Shown here piece after piece: positions 43,208 through 48,977 of a stretch of DNA of 48,977 nt. A model generated the notes under the pieces. The model did no database searches, had not been told where the DNA came from, and worked only from the letters and a program-made list of their open reading frames with translations. This DNA comes from JBHICC01 sp046759385. Lineage in GTDB: Bacteria; Pseudomonadota; Gammaproteobacteria; Acidiferrobacterales; SPGG2. Both the position numbers and the translations under genes were made by a program. Location: the NCBI GenBank assembly GCA_046759385.1, contig JBHICC010000018.1, positions 1 through 48,977 of the forward strand, in the 5' to 3' direction. The stretch's first letter is position 1. Each line of letters begins with the position of its first letter.

Positions 43208-44239
43208 GTGATAAAGGTCGGTATCATAGGTGGGACCGGTTATACGGGAGTAGAGCTCCTGCGGTTGTTGGCGGCTCACCCTAAGGCGGACTTGCAGGTT
43301 ATAACATCACGGACCGAAGCAGGTCGCGAGGTAGCCGAGCTTTTCCCGAGTCTACGCGGGCATGTGGGAATTGATTTCAGCGAGCCCGATGACGACGCGC
43401 TTTGCACATGTGACGTTGTGTTCTCCGCGACCCCGAATGGGGTAGCGATGGCGCACGCGCCGAAATTGATAAAAGCTGGGGTCAAACTAATCGATATCGC
43501 GGCCGACTTCCGTTTGAAAGACCCTGCACTGTGGGAGCAATGGTATGGCAGCGCGCATGCTTGCCCAGAACTGCTGGCGGAAGCTGTTTATGGTTTGCCG
43601 GAGTTAAACCGCGACGCCATCCGTCATGCACGCGTGATCGCCAATCCGGGTTGTTATCCGACGGCGGTGCTTCTGGGTTTCTTGCCTTTGCTGGAACAGG
43701 GGGCAATCGACTTAGGGCACTTGGTGGCTGATGCCAAGTCCGGTGTGAGCGGCGCCGGCCGCAACGCCAAGATCGATAGTCTGTTCACCGAAGCTGCCGA
43801 CAACATGAAAGCGTATGCGGTCTCCGGACACCGTCATCTGCCTGAGATACGTCAAGGCCTGGAAGCAGCCTGCCGACAGCCAGTGGGCCTGACCTTTGTG
43901 CCGCATCTCACGCCGATGATAAGAGGAATCCATGCGACCTTATATGCGCGGCTGACAGACGGGAGTGCCGATCTGCAGGCGCTGTTCGAGCAGCGCTATG
44001 CGCAAGAGCCATTCGTCGATGTCCTACCATCCGATAGCCATCCCGAAACCCGCTCGGTGCGCGGCAATAACACCTGCCGCTTGGCGGTACATCGCCCGGG
44101 GGGCGGCGATATCGTGGTGGTGCTATCCGTGATAGACAACCTGGTAAAGGGCGCAGCGGGCCAGGCGGTGCAAAATATGAACATTCTATTCGGCCTAGAT
44201 GAGACTTTGACGCTCGACCAGCTCGCCATATCGCCATGA
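43208..44239 (+). CDS. argC: N-acetyl-gamma-glutamyl-phosphate reductase
   Basis: Arginine biosynthesis, third step: reduces N-acetyl-glutamyl phosphate to the semialdehyde with NADPH. 343 residues, type 1 ArgC. NADP fold VGIIGGTGYTGVELLRLL at the N-terminus, the nucleophile Cys149 in VIANPGCYPTAVLLG, SGVSGAGRNAK, and the C-terminal VVLSVIDNLVKGAAGQAVQNMN. The start is GTG at 43208. It is the first gene of the conserved gammaproteobacterial block argC - DUF6776 - bactofilin - erpA - tyrS - rrn. Confidence 0.96.
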   Translation: MIKVGIIGGTGYTGVELLRLLAAHPKADLQVITSRTEAGREVAELFPSLRGHVGIDFSEPDDDALCTCDVVFSATPNGVAMAHAPKLIKAGVKLIDIAADFRLKDPALWEQWYGSAHACPELLAEAVYGLPELNRDAIRHARVIANPGCYPTAVLLGFLPLLEQGAIDLGHLVADAKSGVSGAGRNAKIDSLFTEAADNMKAYAVSGHRHLPEIRQGLEAACRQPVGLTFVPHLTPMIRGIHATLYARLTDGSADLQALFEQRYAQEPFVDVLPSDSHPETRSVRGNNTCRLAVHRPGGGDIVVVLSVIDNLVKGAAGQAVQNMNILFGLDETLTLDQLAISP

Positions 44240-44252
44240 GCGTAGCCCCTGA

Positions 44253-44280
44253 TTGTTAGCTCGCTAGAGCGAGTTATAAT
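44253..44280 (+). promoter_or_regulatory. Sigma-70-type promoter upstream of the DUF6776 gene
   Basis: TTGTTA (44253-44258) and a consensus TATAAT (44275-44280) with a 16-base spacer, just after the argC stop. A small inverted repeat (AGCTCGCT / AGCGAGTT, 44258-44275) fills the spacer and could either be part of an argC terminator or an operator. Confidence 0.6.
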
Positions 44281-44313
44281 TTCGGTAGAACAGCCAAAAG
44301 GCCTGCAAGGACG

Positions 44314-45045
44314 TTGATTCTTAAACGCCAGAAGACCGGTGAATTGGTGGTCAAACCGCGGTACTCGCCGCGGGTGAAGCTCTTTATTACGGGGCTGATT
44401 GTCGTCGTGCTGCTAGTGACCGCCGGTATGATCTACAACCACGGTCTTAGCATGGCTGGCTTCGAGCGCGTGTCTGCCACACGCCATGCGGAGGCGTTGC
44501 GGAATCGCATCGTGCAGCTGGAGGGAGATAATAAGTCATTGCGTGAAGCGTTGGCGCGAGCCGAGCGAACGTTACAGATGGATCAGACCGCCTATCAAGA
44601 GCTCGACCGCTCTTTGAAGGTGTCGAATCAGGCCATTGTGAGGCTGCGTGAGGAGCTAAATTTTTATCGCAACATCATCTCTCCGCCAAACAAGCAAAGC
44701 GGTCTGCGCATTCAAAGCTTAAAGGTCGAGGTGTCTATCGACGATAAGAATAAAAACATGTACCGCTATAAGATGGTATTGATTCAGGCGCTCAAGCATG
44801 ACCGCAAGGTCCGAGGGAGGGCCAGGTTCGAGATCAGCGGTTTACGGGCAGGTGAGAACACGGTGTTGCGCTATCCGCAACCGACCGATAATCCTATCCG
44901 CTTCGACTTTAAGTACTTTCAGGATATCGAGGGCAAGTTCGCGTTGCCTGCGGACTTCGAGCCTAAGTGGATCAAGGTCAACGTTACGAGTCGCGGCCGC
45001 AATGCACAAACGGTCGAGCAGACGTATCCGTGGCCGCAAGTCTGA
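44314..45045 (+). CDS. DUF6776 family membrane-anchored coiled-coil protein
   Basis: A 243-residue protein with one N-terminal membrane span (LFITGLIVVVLLVTAGMIYN, about 23-42), a coiled coil (about 55-115: LRNRIVQLEGDN, EALARAERTLQM, NQAIVRLREEL) and a C-terminal beta-rich domain of about 110 residues (GLRIQSLKVEVS to TVEQTYPWPQ). It matches the DUF6776 protein found after argC in pseudomonads. Topology suggests a periplasmic domain. Function is unknown; its neighbour is a cytoskeletal bactofilin, so a role in envelope shape is possible. The only start in reach is TTG at 44314, with AAGGA unusually close. Confidence 0.85.
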   Translation: MILKRQKTGELVVKPRYSPRVKLFITGLIVVVLLVTAGMIYNHGLSMAGFERVSATRHAEALRNRIVQLEGDNKSLREALARAERTLQMDQTAYQELDRSLKVSNQAIVRLREELNFYRNIISPPNKQSGLRIQSLKVEVSIDDKNKNMYRYKMVLIQALKHDRKVRGRARFEISGLRAGENTVLRYPQPTDNPIRFDFKYFQDIEGKFALPADFEPKWIKVNVTSRGRNAQTVEQTYPWPQV

Positions 45046-45357
45046 CCCGTTTCTGACCTTTTCCCGCCTACTGTCCGGCCAATATGCCAGCGCCGGATCC
45101 GATCTGTAGTAGCCCAGGGCACCGGCATCCGTTGGTGGATCACACCCAGAGGTATCGTTTGGCCGCTATTGCTCCTCCTTGTTTGCGGCCTGGCTCGAGT
45201 GCGAATTCGCCCGCTTTCACGGGGGGGACGATGTTGTTATGCTTGAGCCGCTGCCGCGTGCGAACAAGCGACGGGTAAGGCCATGGAGGATGGCGGGGTC
45301 ACCGGTTTGCTAAGTTCGTCGCGGCCTCGCGGCGATTGATTATACCGGGGGTGAATT
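45046..45357. other. Non-coding stretch before bactofilin 1
   Basis: No gene I would defend; a 64-codon frame at 45084-45278 has no ribosome site or family likeness. The end holds an 8-bp hairpin (45316-45335, one G-T pair) about 20 bases before the bactofilin start, and the ribosome site GGGGGTG before the ATG at 45358. Confidence 0.5.
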
Positions 45358-45816
45358 ATGTCAGACGCACGAGAGAAGAAGGCAAATGGAAAGCCGTGCG
45401 ATTCCATCGATACCTTGATCGGGTCGAAGACCGAAGTGAAGGGAACCCTTGTGTTCTCAGGTGGGTTGCGGGTCGATGGCAAGATGAAGGGCAATATTAC
45501 AGCGCGAAGTCACGATAACAGCACAGTGGTTTTGAGCGAACGGGCTGAAGTGAACGGAAACGTAACGGTTCCCCATGTCATTCTTCAAGGCCGTATCAAG
45601 GGAAACGTGAGGAGTTCTGAGTGCATCGAAGTGCAACGTACAGCCGAGATCGCTGGTGACGTGCGTTATAAGACAATCGAGATAGCGCGGGGTGCCACCA
45701 TACGCGGGAGCCTGTTACACGAAGCGGAAGAGCGCGCCGACAAAGGGGTAGTGGCTAGGCTCAGGCCGGCAGCTACCACTCGCCCGTCAGACCCCACGGC
45801 TGAGGGCGGCGGGTAG
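45358..45816 (+). CDS. Bactofilin (polymer-forming cytoskeletal protein), copy 1
   Basis: A 152-residue bactofilin. The core beta-helix domain (about 18-115) contains the repeated strands SIDTLIGSKTEVKGTLVFSGGLRVDGKMKGNI, NGNVTVPHVILQGRIKGNV and IAGDVRYKTIEIARGATIRGSL. Flexible polar tails are at both ends, as usual. Bactofilins polymerise without nucleotides and organise cell-wall synthesis or polar structures. The ATG at 45358 has GGGGGTG upstream. A second bactofilin lies 228 bases downstream. Confidence 0.93.
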   Translation: MSDAREKKANGKPCDSIDTLIGSKTEVKGTLVFSGGLRVDGKMKGNITARSHDNSTVVLSERAEVNGNVTVPHVILQGRIKGNVRSSECIEVQRTAEIAGDVRYKTIEIARGATIRGSLLHEAEERADKGVVARLRPAATTRPSDPTAEGGG

Positions 45817-45914
45817 CGGCATCCTCGGCCGATCGGTCGCGCGCGGCTTAGCTACCGTCGGAAGACATTCCTATCTTAGGTGATTCCAGCGTTTTTGGGC
45901 GGCCGACACGAGCT

Positions 45915-45937
45915 GGAACACGAAAAATCGTGTTTCC
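45915..45937 (+). other. Hairpin between the bactofilin genes
   Basis: GGAACACGA pairs with TCGTGTTTCC (one bulged T) around AAAA, giving a 9-bp stem. It is 98 bases after the first bactofilin stop, without a T-run. It may end the first transcript or separate expression of the two paralogues. Confidence 0.4.
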
Positions 45938-46044
45938 CGGCGAACAGCCTGATGAGCCCAGACTTGATCGTCGCAGCCTAGCGGACTATCTGGTTATAGA
46001 GATAAGGGAAAGGCGGCGACTATAAAAGCGGTCGGAGGTGAAGA

Positions 46045-46494
46045 ATGTTAGGGAAGTCGAACGAAAAACCCTGCAATACCATTGATACTTTGGTTGGTGC
46101 CAAGGCGGAGCTCAAGGGTGATGTCGTTTTTTCCGGCGGCCTCCGGATCGACGGCAAGCAAAAGGGTAACGTCACCGCCAAAGGGGCGGGCAACAGTACC
46201 CTAGTACTGAGTGAGAACGCAGAGATTGTTGGGGACGTGATTGTGCCCCATATGATTGTCAATGGCAGAATCAGGGGGAACGTACACTGTTCAGAGCGGA
46301 TAGAGCTGCAGTCTAAGGCGGAAGTTATTGGTGACATCCATTATAAGGTAATTGAGATGGCGCTTGGGGCAACGATTAATGGCAACCTCGTGCGCGACTC
46401 GGGAGAGGCGACGGAGAAGGGCGGGGTGACCAAGCTCAAACCCGTGGCGACGTCATCGGGTGGTGGTGATGCCACCATCGAAGGCGACCGCTAG
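46045..46494 (+). CDS. Bactofilin (polymer-forming cytoskeletal protein), copy 2
   Basis: A 149-residue bactofilin, about half identical to the copy at 45358 by eye. Shared segments include TIDTLVGAKAELKGDVVFSGG, VPHMIVNGRIRGNV, and GDIHYKVIEMALGATINGNL. The C-terminal tail is rich in Gly, Ser and Thr. GGAGG lies 7 bases before the ATG. The tandem pair may co-polymerise, as in Caulobacter BacA/BacB. In Pseudomonas there is normally one bactofilin at this locus. Confidence 0.93.
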   Translation: MLGKSNEKPCNTIDTLVGAKAELKGDVVFSGGLRIDGKQKGNVTAKGAGNSTLVLSENAEIVGDVIVPHMIVNGRIRGNVHCSERIELQSKAEVIGDIHYKVIEMALGATINGNLVRDSGEATEKGGVTKLKPVATSSGGGDATIEGDR

Positions 46495-46571
46495 AGATCT
46501 GCGATGCGTTGATTTTGTTCGCTTCGGTCCGCATACTCGATATATAAGTATTTTCTGATACAAGCGGTTTT

Positions 46572-46925
46572 ATGACAGGCACAACACCACAGATGCCAGC
46601 ACCTCTCGCTCTCACCGAGGGCGCAGCCAACAAGGTCAAGGAGTTGGTTGAGCAGGAAGACAACCCTGACCTCAAGCTGCGCATATATATTGAAGGCGGC
46701 GGTTGTTCCGGTTTTCAGTACGGCTTCACGTTCGACGACACAGTTAACGATGACGACACCTGTGTGCAAAGGCACGGGATTACAGTCTTGATCGACCCAT
46801 TAAGCTTTCCGTATCTCATCGGTGCAGAGATCGACTACCAGGAAGGGTTACAGGGCGCCCAGTTCATCCTCAAGAATCCCAACGCTAAGACCACGTGCGG
46901 TTGTGGATCGTCGTTCAGTGTTTAA
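46572..46925 (+). CDS. erpA: Iron-sulfur cluster insertion protein ErpA
   Basis: An A-type carrier that delivers Fe-S clusters to target proteins. 117 residues. The three cluster ligands are Cys45 (EGGGCSGFQYGF), Cys109 and Cys111 (TTCGCGSSFSV). The N-terminal LTEGAANKVKELVEQE and VLIDPLSFPYLIGAEIDYQEGLQGAQF are typical of ErpA. The AT-rich TATATAAG at 46541-46548 may be a -10 region. The position after bactofilin matches Pseudomonas. The stop codon is inside a hairpin (46918-46943). Confidence 0.95.
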   Translation: MTGTTPQMPAPLALTEGAANKVKELVEQEDNPDLKLRIYIEGGGCSGFQYGFTFDDTVNDDDTCVQRHGITVLIDPLSFPYLIGAEIDYQEGLQGAQFILKNPNAKTTCGCGSSFSV

Positions 46926-46943
46926 GGCGTCTGCCTTGAACAC
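46918..46943 (+). terminator. Hairpin overlapping the erpA stop codon
   Basis: GTGTTTAAGGC (46918-46928) pairs with GCCTTGAACAC (46933-46943), 11 bp with one G-U, around GTCT. The TAA stop is within the left arm. No T-run follows, but a T-rich stretch lies about 60 bases further on. Confidence 0.6.
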
Positions 46944-47280
46944 GTAATCCAAGCCATCGAATCATAAGTAGAAGGAACCGGAAGGGAGGCATCGCCCCCG
47001 TTCGTTTATTTCGCGTTTTACGCTTTGTAGTTCAGCCTTACTACAATGGCCGCATCCACCGCATCGATGCGAGTCCCCGACAACAAACCGATGTTATACA
47101 CAGTGCGAGTTTCAGGCTTGAAGCATGTACGACCAAGTACGTTTGAGTAGGAACCGCGTTTACGACGCACGAGTAGGGCGCACCACGTGCTTGTGTTACC
47201 CTTTGCGCGCTTCGCTGAACAGCCCAGTCGTGATTGGAATACTTGCGTAGCCCTAGCTTGAACATCTGCCCGAGCACACG
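46926..47280. other. Non-coding stretch between erpA and tyrS
   Basis: No gene found. It contains the right arm of the erpA hairpin, a GC-rich imperfect stem at about 46974-47004 followed by GTTTATTT (a second possible terminator), and a 7-bp inverted repeat TTGTAGT / ACTACAA at 47025-47046. The tyrS promoter should be here, but no clear consensus is seen. In Pseudomonas, anmK and an M23 peptidase gene occupy this position. Confidence 0.6.
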
Positions 47281-48495
47281 ATGCGTAATGTTAAGGAGCA
47301 ACTAGCACTGCTTGCGCGAGGAGTGGAGGAGATCCTGTTGGAGAAGGAACTCACTGAGCGGCTCGCCTCGGGCAAGCGGTTACGCGTCAAGGCTGGTTTC
47401 GACCCAACCGCCCCCGATCTGCATCTCGGACATACGGTGTTGATCAATAAAATGCGCCATTTTCAGGATCTAGATCACGATGTACTGTTTCTGATCGGCG
47501 ATTTTACTGGTTTGATTGGTGACCCCAGCGGCAAGGTTACGACCCGACCGCCGCTGACTGCCGAAGAAATTGCGGAGAACGCGCGGACGTATGAGGAACA
47601 GATCTTCAAGATCCTAGACCGTGACAAGACGACAGTGATGTTCAACTCGAGCTGGATGAACGAGATGAACGCTGCTGATCTGATCAGGCTTGCTTCCCAC
47701 CATACGGTTGCGCGAATGTTGGAACGCGACGATTTCCAACAGCGCTACAGCAACGGTCAGCCAATCGCCATCCACGAGTTTTTGTATCCCCTTGTACAGG
47801 GCTACGACTCGGTTGCTATGGGCGCCGATATCGAGCTAGGCGGGACGGATCAAAAGTTCAACATGTTGGTCGCCCGTGAGCTGCAGAAACACTATGGTCA
47901 GCCGCCACAGATTGTGATCACGCTGCCGATTCTGGAAGGCACGGACGGTGTTAACAAGATGTCGAAGTCGCTCAGCAATTATGTCGGCATTAGCGAGCCG
48001 CCAGAAGAGCAGTTTGGCAAACTCATGTCCATCTCCGATGAATTGATGTGGCGATATCTGGAGCTGTTGTCCGCCGAGAGCTTGGAGACGATTCAGCGCT
48101 GGCGTCATGAGGTCGAGCAGGGACTCAATCCGCGCGATGTAAAGGTGCGGATGGCGAAAGAGATCGTCACCCGCTTCCACGCAGCCAAAGCGGCGGAACG
48201 TGCACACAGCGACTTCGTAATGAAGTTCCAGCGCCAAGAGATTCCGGAAAATGTTCCCGAAAAGGAGCTGCGCACAGAATCAGCAAGCCTCTCAGTATCG
48301 GTCATCCTTAAAGCGTCTGGGTTGACGAAGAGCACTTCGGAGGCCATGCGCCTAATTAAGCAAGGCGGTGTACGCATGGATGGTGAGCGCGTGGAAGATC
48401 CTAAGCGTGAGATCGCGGCTGGCGGAACCCACGTCTTTCAGGTTGGAAGGCGAAAGTTTGCTCGCATAACGATCGTCCCGGGTACATCGAGCTGA
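47281..48495 (+). CDS. tyrS: Tyrosine-tRNA ligase
   Basis: A class I aminoacyl-tRNA synthetase that charges tRNA-Tyr. 404 residues. Rossmann signature PDLHLGHT (HIGH-like, His48 and His51), tyrosine-binding region (VQGYDSVAMGADIELGGTDQKFN, about 172-195), and KMSKS (226-230). The C-terminus carries an S4 RNA-binding domain (about 340-404: STSEAMRLIKQGGVRMDGERV). It belongs to the TyrZ-like bacterial subgroup, as in Pseudomonas. The ATG at 47281 has only a weak ribosome site (CGAG). It sits directly upstream of the rrn operon. Confidence 0.96.
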   Translation: MRNVKEQLALLARGVEEILLEKELTERLASGKRLRVKAGFDPTAPDLHLGHTVLINKMRHFQDLDHDVLFLIGDFTGLIGDPSGKVTTRPPLTAEEIAENARTYEEQIFKILDRDKTTVMFNSSWMNEMNAADLIRLASHHTVARMLERDDFQQRYSNGQPIAIHEFLYPLVQGYDSVAMGADIELGGTDQKFNMLVARELQKHYGQPPQIVITLPILEGTDGVNKMSKSLSNYVGISEPPEEQFGKLMSISDELMWRYLELLSAESLETIQRWRHEVEQGLNPRDVKVRMAKEIVTRFHAAKAAERAHSDFVMKFQRQEIPENVPEKELRTESASLSVSVILKASGLTKSTSEAMRLIKQGGVRMDGERVEDPKREIAAGGTHVFQVGRRKFARITIVPGTSS

Positions 48496-48546
48496 TTTGT
48501 TGTTTACTCCTCCCGCACCAAGCTCAGGGGATGAGGGGCAGGAGAG

Positions 48547-48602
48547 CGTCGCTTCACACGGGTGGCAATAAAGATGGCTAAGGATCTTAAGCGACGGCTT
48601 AA
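48547..48602 (+). other. Two mutually exclusive inverted repeats after tyrS
   Basis: CGTCGCTT (48547-48554) can pair with AAGCGACG (48589-48596), while TTAAGC (48587-48592) can pair with GCTTAA (48597-48602). The two share bases and cannot form together. No T-run follows. They may form the end of the tyrS transcript. Confidence 0.4.
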
Positions 48603-48724
48603 CGTCTGTGGAGTTGCGAAAACGACCCGATACTGAGGGTTCCCCACGGAAAAGCTCGATAGAAGCAGCTTTCTATTCGTTTGTCGTCTTGCCTGAAGGG
48701 CTCAGAGACAGCTAAAATACAACG

Positions 48725-48752
48725 TTGACCCTTAAGGCCATGGGCGTATAAT
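48725..48752 (+). promoter_or_regulatory. rRNA operon P1 promoter
   Basis: TTGACC (48725-48730) and TATAAT (48747-48752), 16 bases apart. A GCGCCGCC discriminator follows, typical of growth-rate- and ppGpp-controlled rRNA promoters, and an A/T-rich segment (CTAAAATACAA) lies just upstream as a UP-like element. The start would be about 160 bases before the 16S. Confidence 0.9.
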
Positions 48753-48783
48753 GCGCCGCCTGCCTGGCCTAGGTGCTATCTCG

Positions 48784-48818
48784 TTCTTTTACAATTCGGA
48801 TCAAGTAATTCGTGTGGG
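48784..48818 (+). promoter_or_regulatory. boxA antitermination site with boxC-like GTGTGGG
   Basis: TTCTTTTACAA (48784-48794) resembles the boxA consensus (TGCTCTTTAACA), and GTGTGGG at 48812-48818 is placed as in the E. coli rrn leader. Together they would load NusB/NusE for antitermination. Confidence 0.75.
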
Positions 48819-48893
48819 CGCTCTTGTTGATCTGGTCCATCGGACTCGGGTTGCTTCAGCGGCGAAGCCGCGGTCGCAGCCAGATAATGATTT

Positions 48894-48907
48894 GTCCCGA
48901 AAGGGAC
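48894..48907 (+). other. GAAA-tetraloop hairpin 10 bases before 16S rRNA
   Basis: GTCCC-GAAA-GGGAC, a perfect 5-bp stem with a GNRA tetraloop, lies just upstream of the mature 16S end. A similar stem (GCGGC-GAA-GCCGC) is at 48859-48871. They are part of the rRNA processing leader. Confidence 0.5.
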
Positions 48908-48916
48908 GGCTCTTTT

Positions 48917-48977
48917 AAACCAGAGAGTTTGATCCTGGCTCAGATTGAACGCTGGCGGCATGCTTAACACATGCAAG
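48917..48977 (+). rRNA. rrs: 16S ribosomal RNA, 5' end (partial)
   Basis: The last 61 bases match the start of bacterial 16S rRNA. AGAGTTTGATCCTGGCTCAG (48924-48943) is the classical 27F region, followed by ATTGAACGCTGGCGGCATGC and the ACACATGCAAG segment. Aligned to E. coli numbering, position 1 is at 48917. The GGCGGCATGCTTAACACATGC pattern is usual for Gamma- and Betaproteobacteria. The gene runs off the right edge. Confidence 0.98.

Larger units (their letters stand above)
48496..48916 (+). other. tyrS - rrn intergenic region and rRNA leader
   Basis: No gene here; a minus-strand frame over the rRNA start is a shadow. It holds two mutually exclusive hairpins (48547-48602), the rrn P1 promoter (48725-48752), the boxA antitermination site (48784-48794), and two leader hairpins (48859-48871 and 48894-48907) that precede the mature 16S end. 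Confidence 0.8.

Noticed and set aside
45084..45278. A 64-codon plus-strand frame in the gap before bactofilin 1
   Set aside because: No ribosome site, Pro/Ser-rich random-like composition and no recognisable domain.
47047..47280. T-box or other riboswitch upstream of tyrS
   Set aside because: No T-box motif or specifier loop is visible, and T-boxes are rare outside Gram-positive bacteria.
48776..48976. A 66-codon minus-strand frame over the rRNA leader and 16S start
   Set aside because: It overlaps the 16S rRNA and its promoter leader, and has no family likeness.
1..48977. Prophage, transposon, CRISPR array or tRNA gene
   Set aside because: No integrase, transposase, repeat-spacer array or tRNA-like TPsiC/anticodon structure was found in reading both strands.

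Overview
The window comes from a gammaproteobacterium of moderately high GC, probably a free-living or host-associated scavenger of amino acids and organic acids. Two things point there. The last 61 bases (48917-48977) are the 5' end of a 16S rRNA gene with a proteobacterial-type sequence. The order argC - DUF6776 - bactofilin - erpA - tyrS - rrn at the right end is the arrangement known from Pseudomonas and relatives, but without the anmK and M23 peptidase genes that normally sit between erpA and tyrS. I see no transposase, phage gene, integrase, tRNA gene or CRISPR array.

Layout. 1-4095 (minus): a branched-chain amino acid ABC transporter, livH-M-G-F, with no binding-protein gene beside it, plus the first codons of a small membrane protein. 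4419-9284 (minus): the giant NAD-dependent glutamate dehydrogenase. 9524-11937 (plus): a hemerythrin-like protein and acetoacetyl-CoA synthetase. 11968-14657: three different Fe(II)-dependent oxygenase genes side by side (PKHD/PiuC type, JmjC type, TIGR02466 type). 14785-19667 (minus): a complete polar amino acid ABC transporter aapJQMP with an enlarged AapM and an mRNA hairpin after aapJ. 19952-25982: a small unknown protein, a class V aminotransferase, DUF3185, two SYLF-domain paralogues, a GST, and a translationally coupled asparaginase - cupin - SDR operon. 26027-29791: a DMT exporter, threonine aldolase, a TPR protein and two GNAT acetyltransferases.

29992-40312 is the most coherent metabolic region. 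A thiolase and a CaiB-type CoA-transferase (plus) run tail to tail into a DUF849 beta-keto acid cleavage enzyme (BKACE) and a class III omega-aminotransferase (minus). Next comes a TAXI-type TRAP transporter with two binding proteins, a fused permease and a universal stress protein. With the acetoacetyl-CoA synthetase at 9982, these genes could form a route from an imported amino acid or keto acid, through a beta-keto acid, to acetoacetate, acetoacetyl-CoA and acetyl-CoA. The substrate cannot be read from the sequence. This is the best candidate for an undescribed system here.

40398-48977 (plus): a ClC chloride channel/antiporter with CBS domains, an isocitrate lyase/PEP mutase family enzyme, then argC, DUF6776, two bactofilins, erpA, tyrS and the rrn leader. 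The leader has a near-canonical P1 promoter (TTGACC-16-TATAAT with a GC discriminator) and a boxA-like antitermination site. Overall the window is built around uptake and breakdown of glutamate, aspartate, branched-chain amino acids and keto acids (Liv, Aap, TAXI, GDH, asparaginase, threonine aldolase, several aminotransferases).
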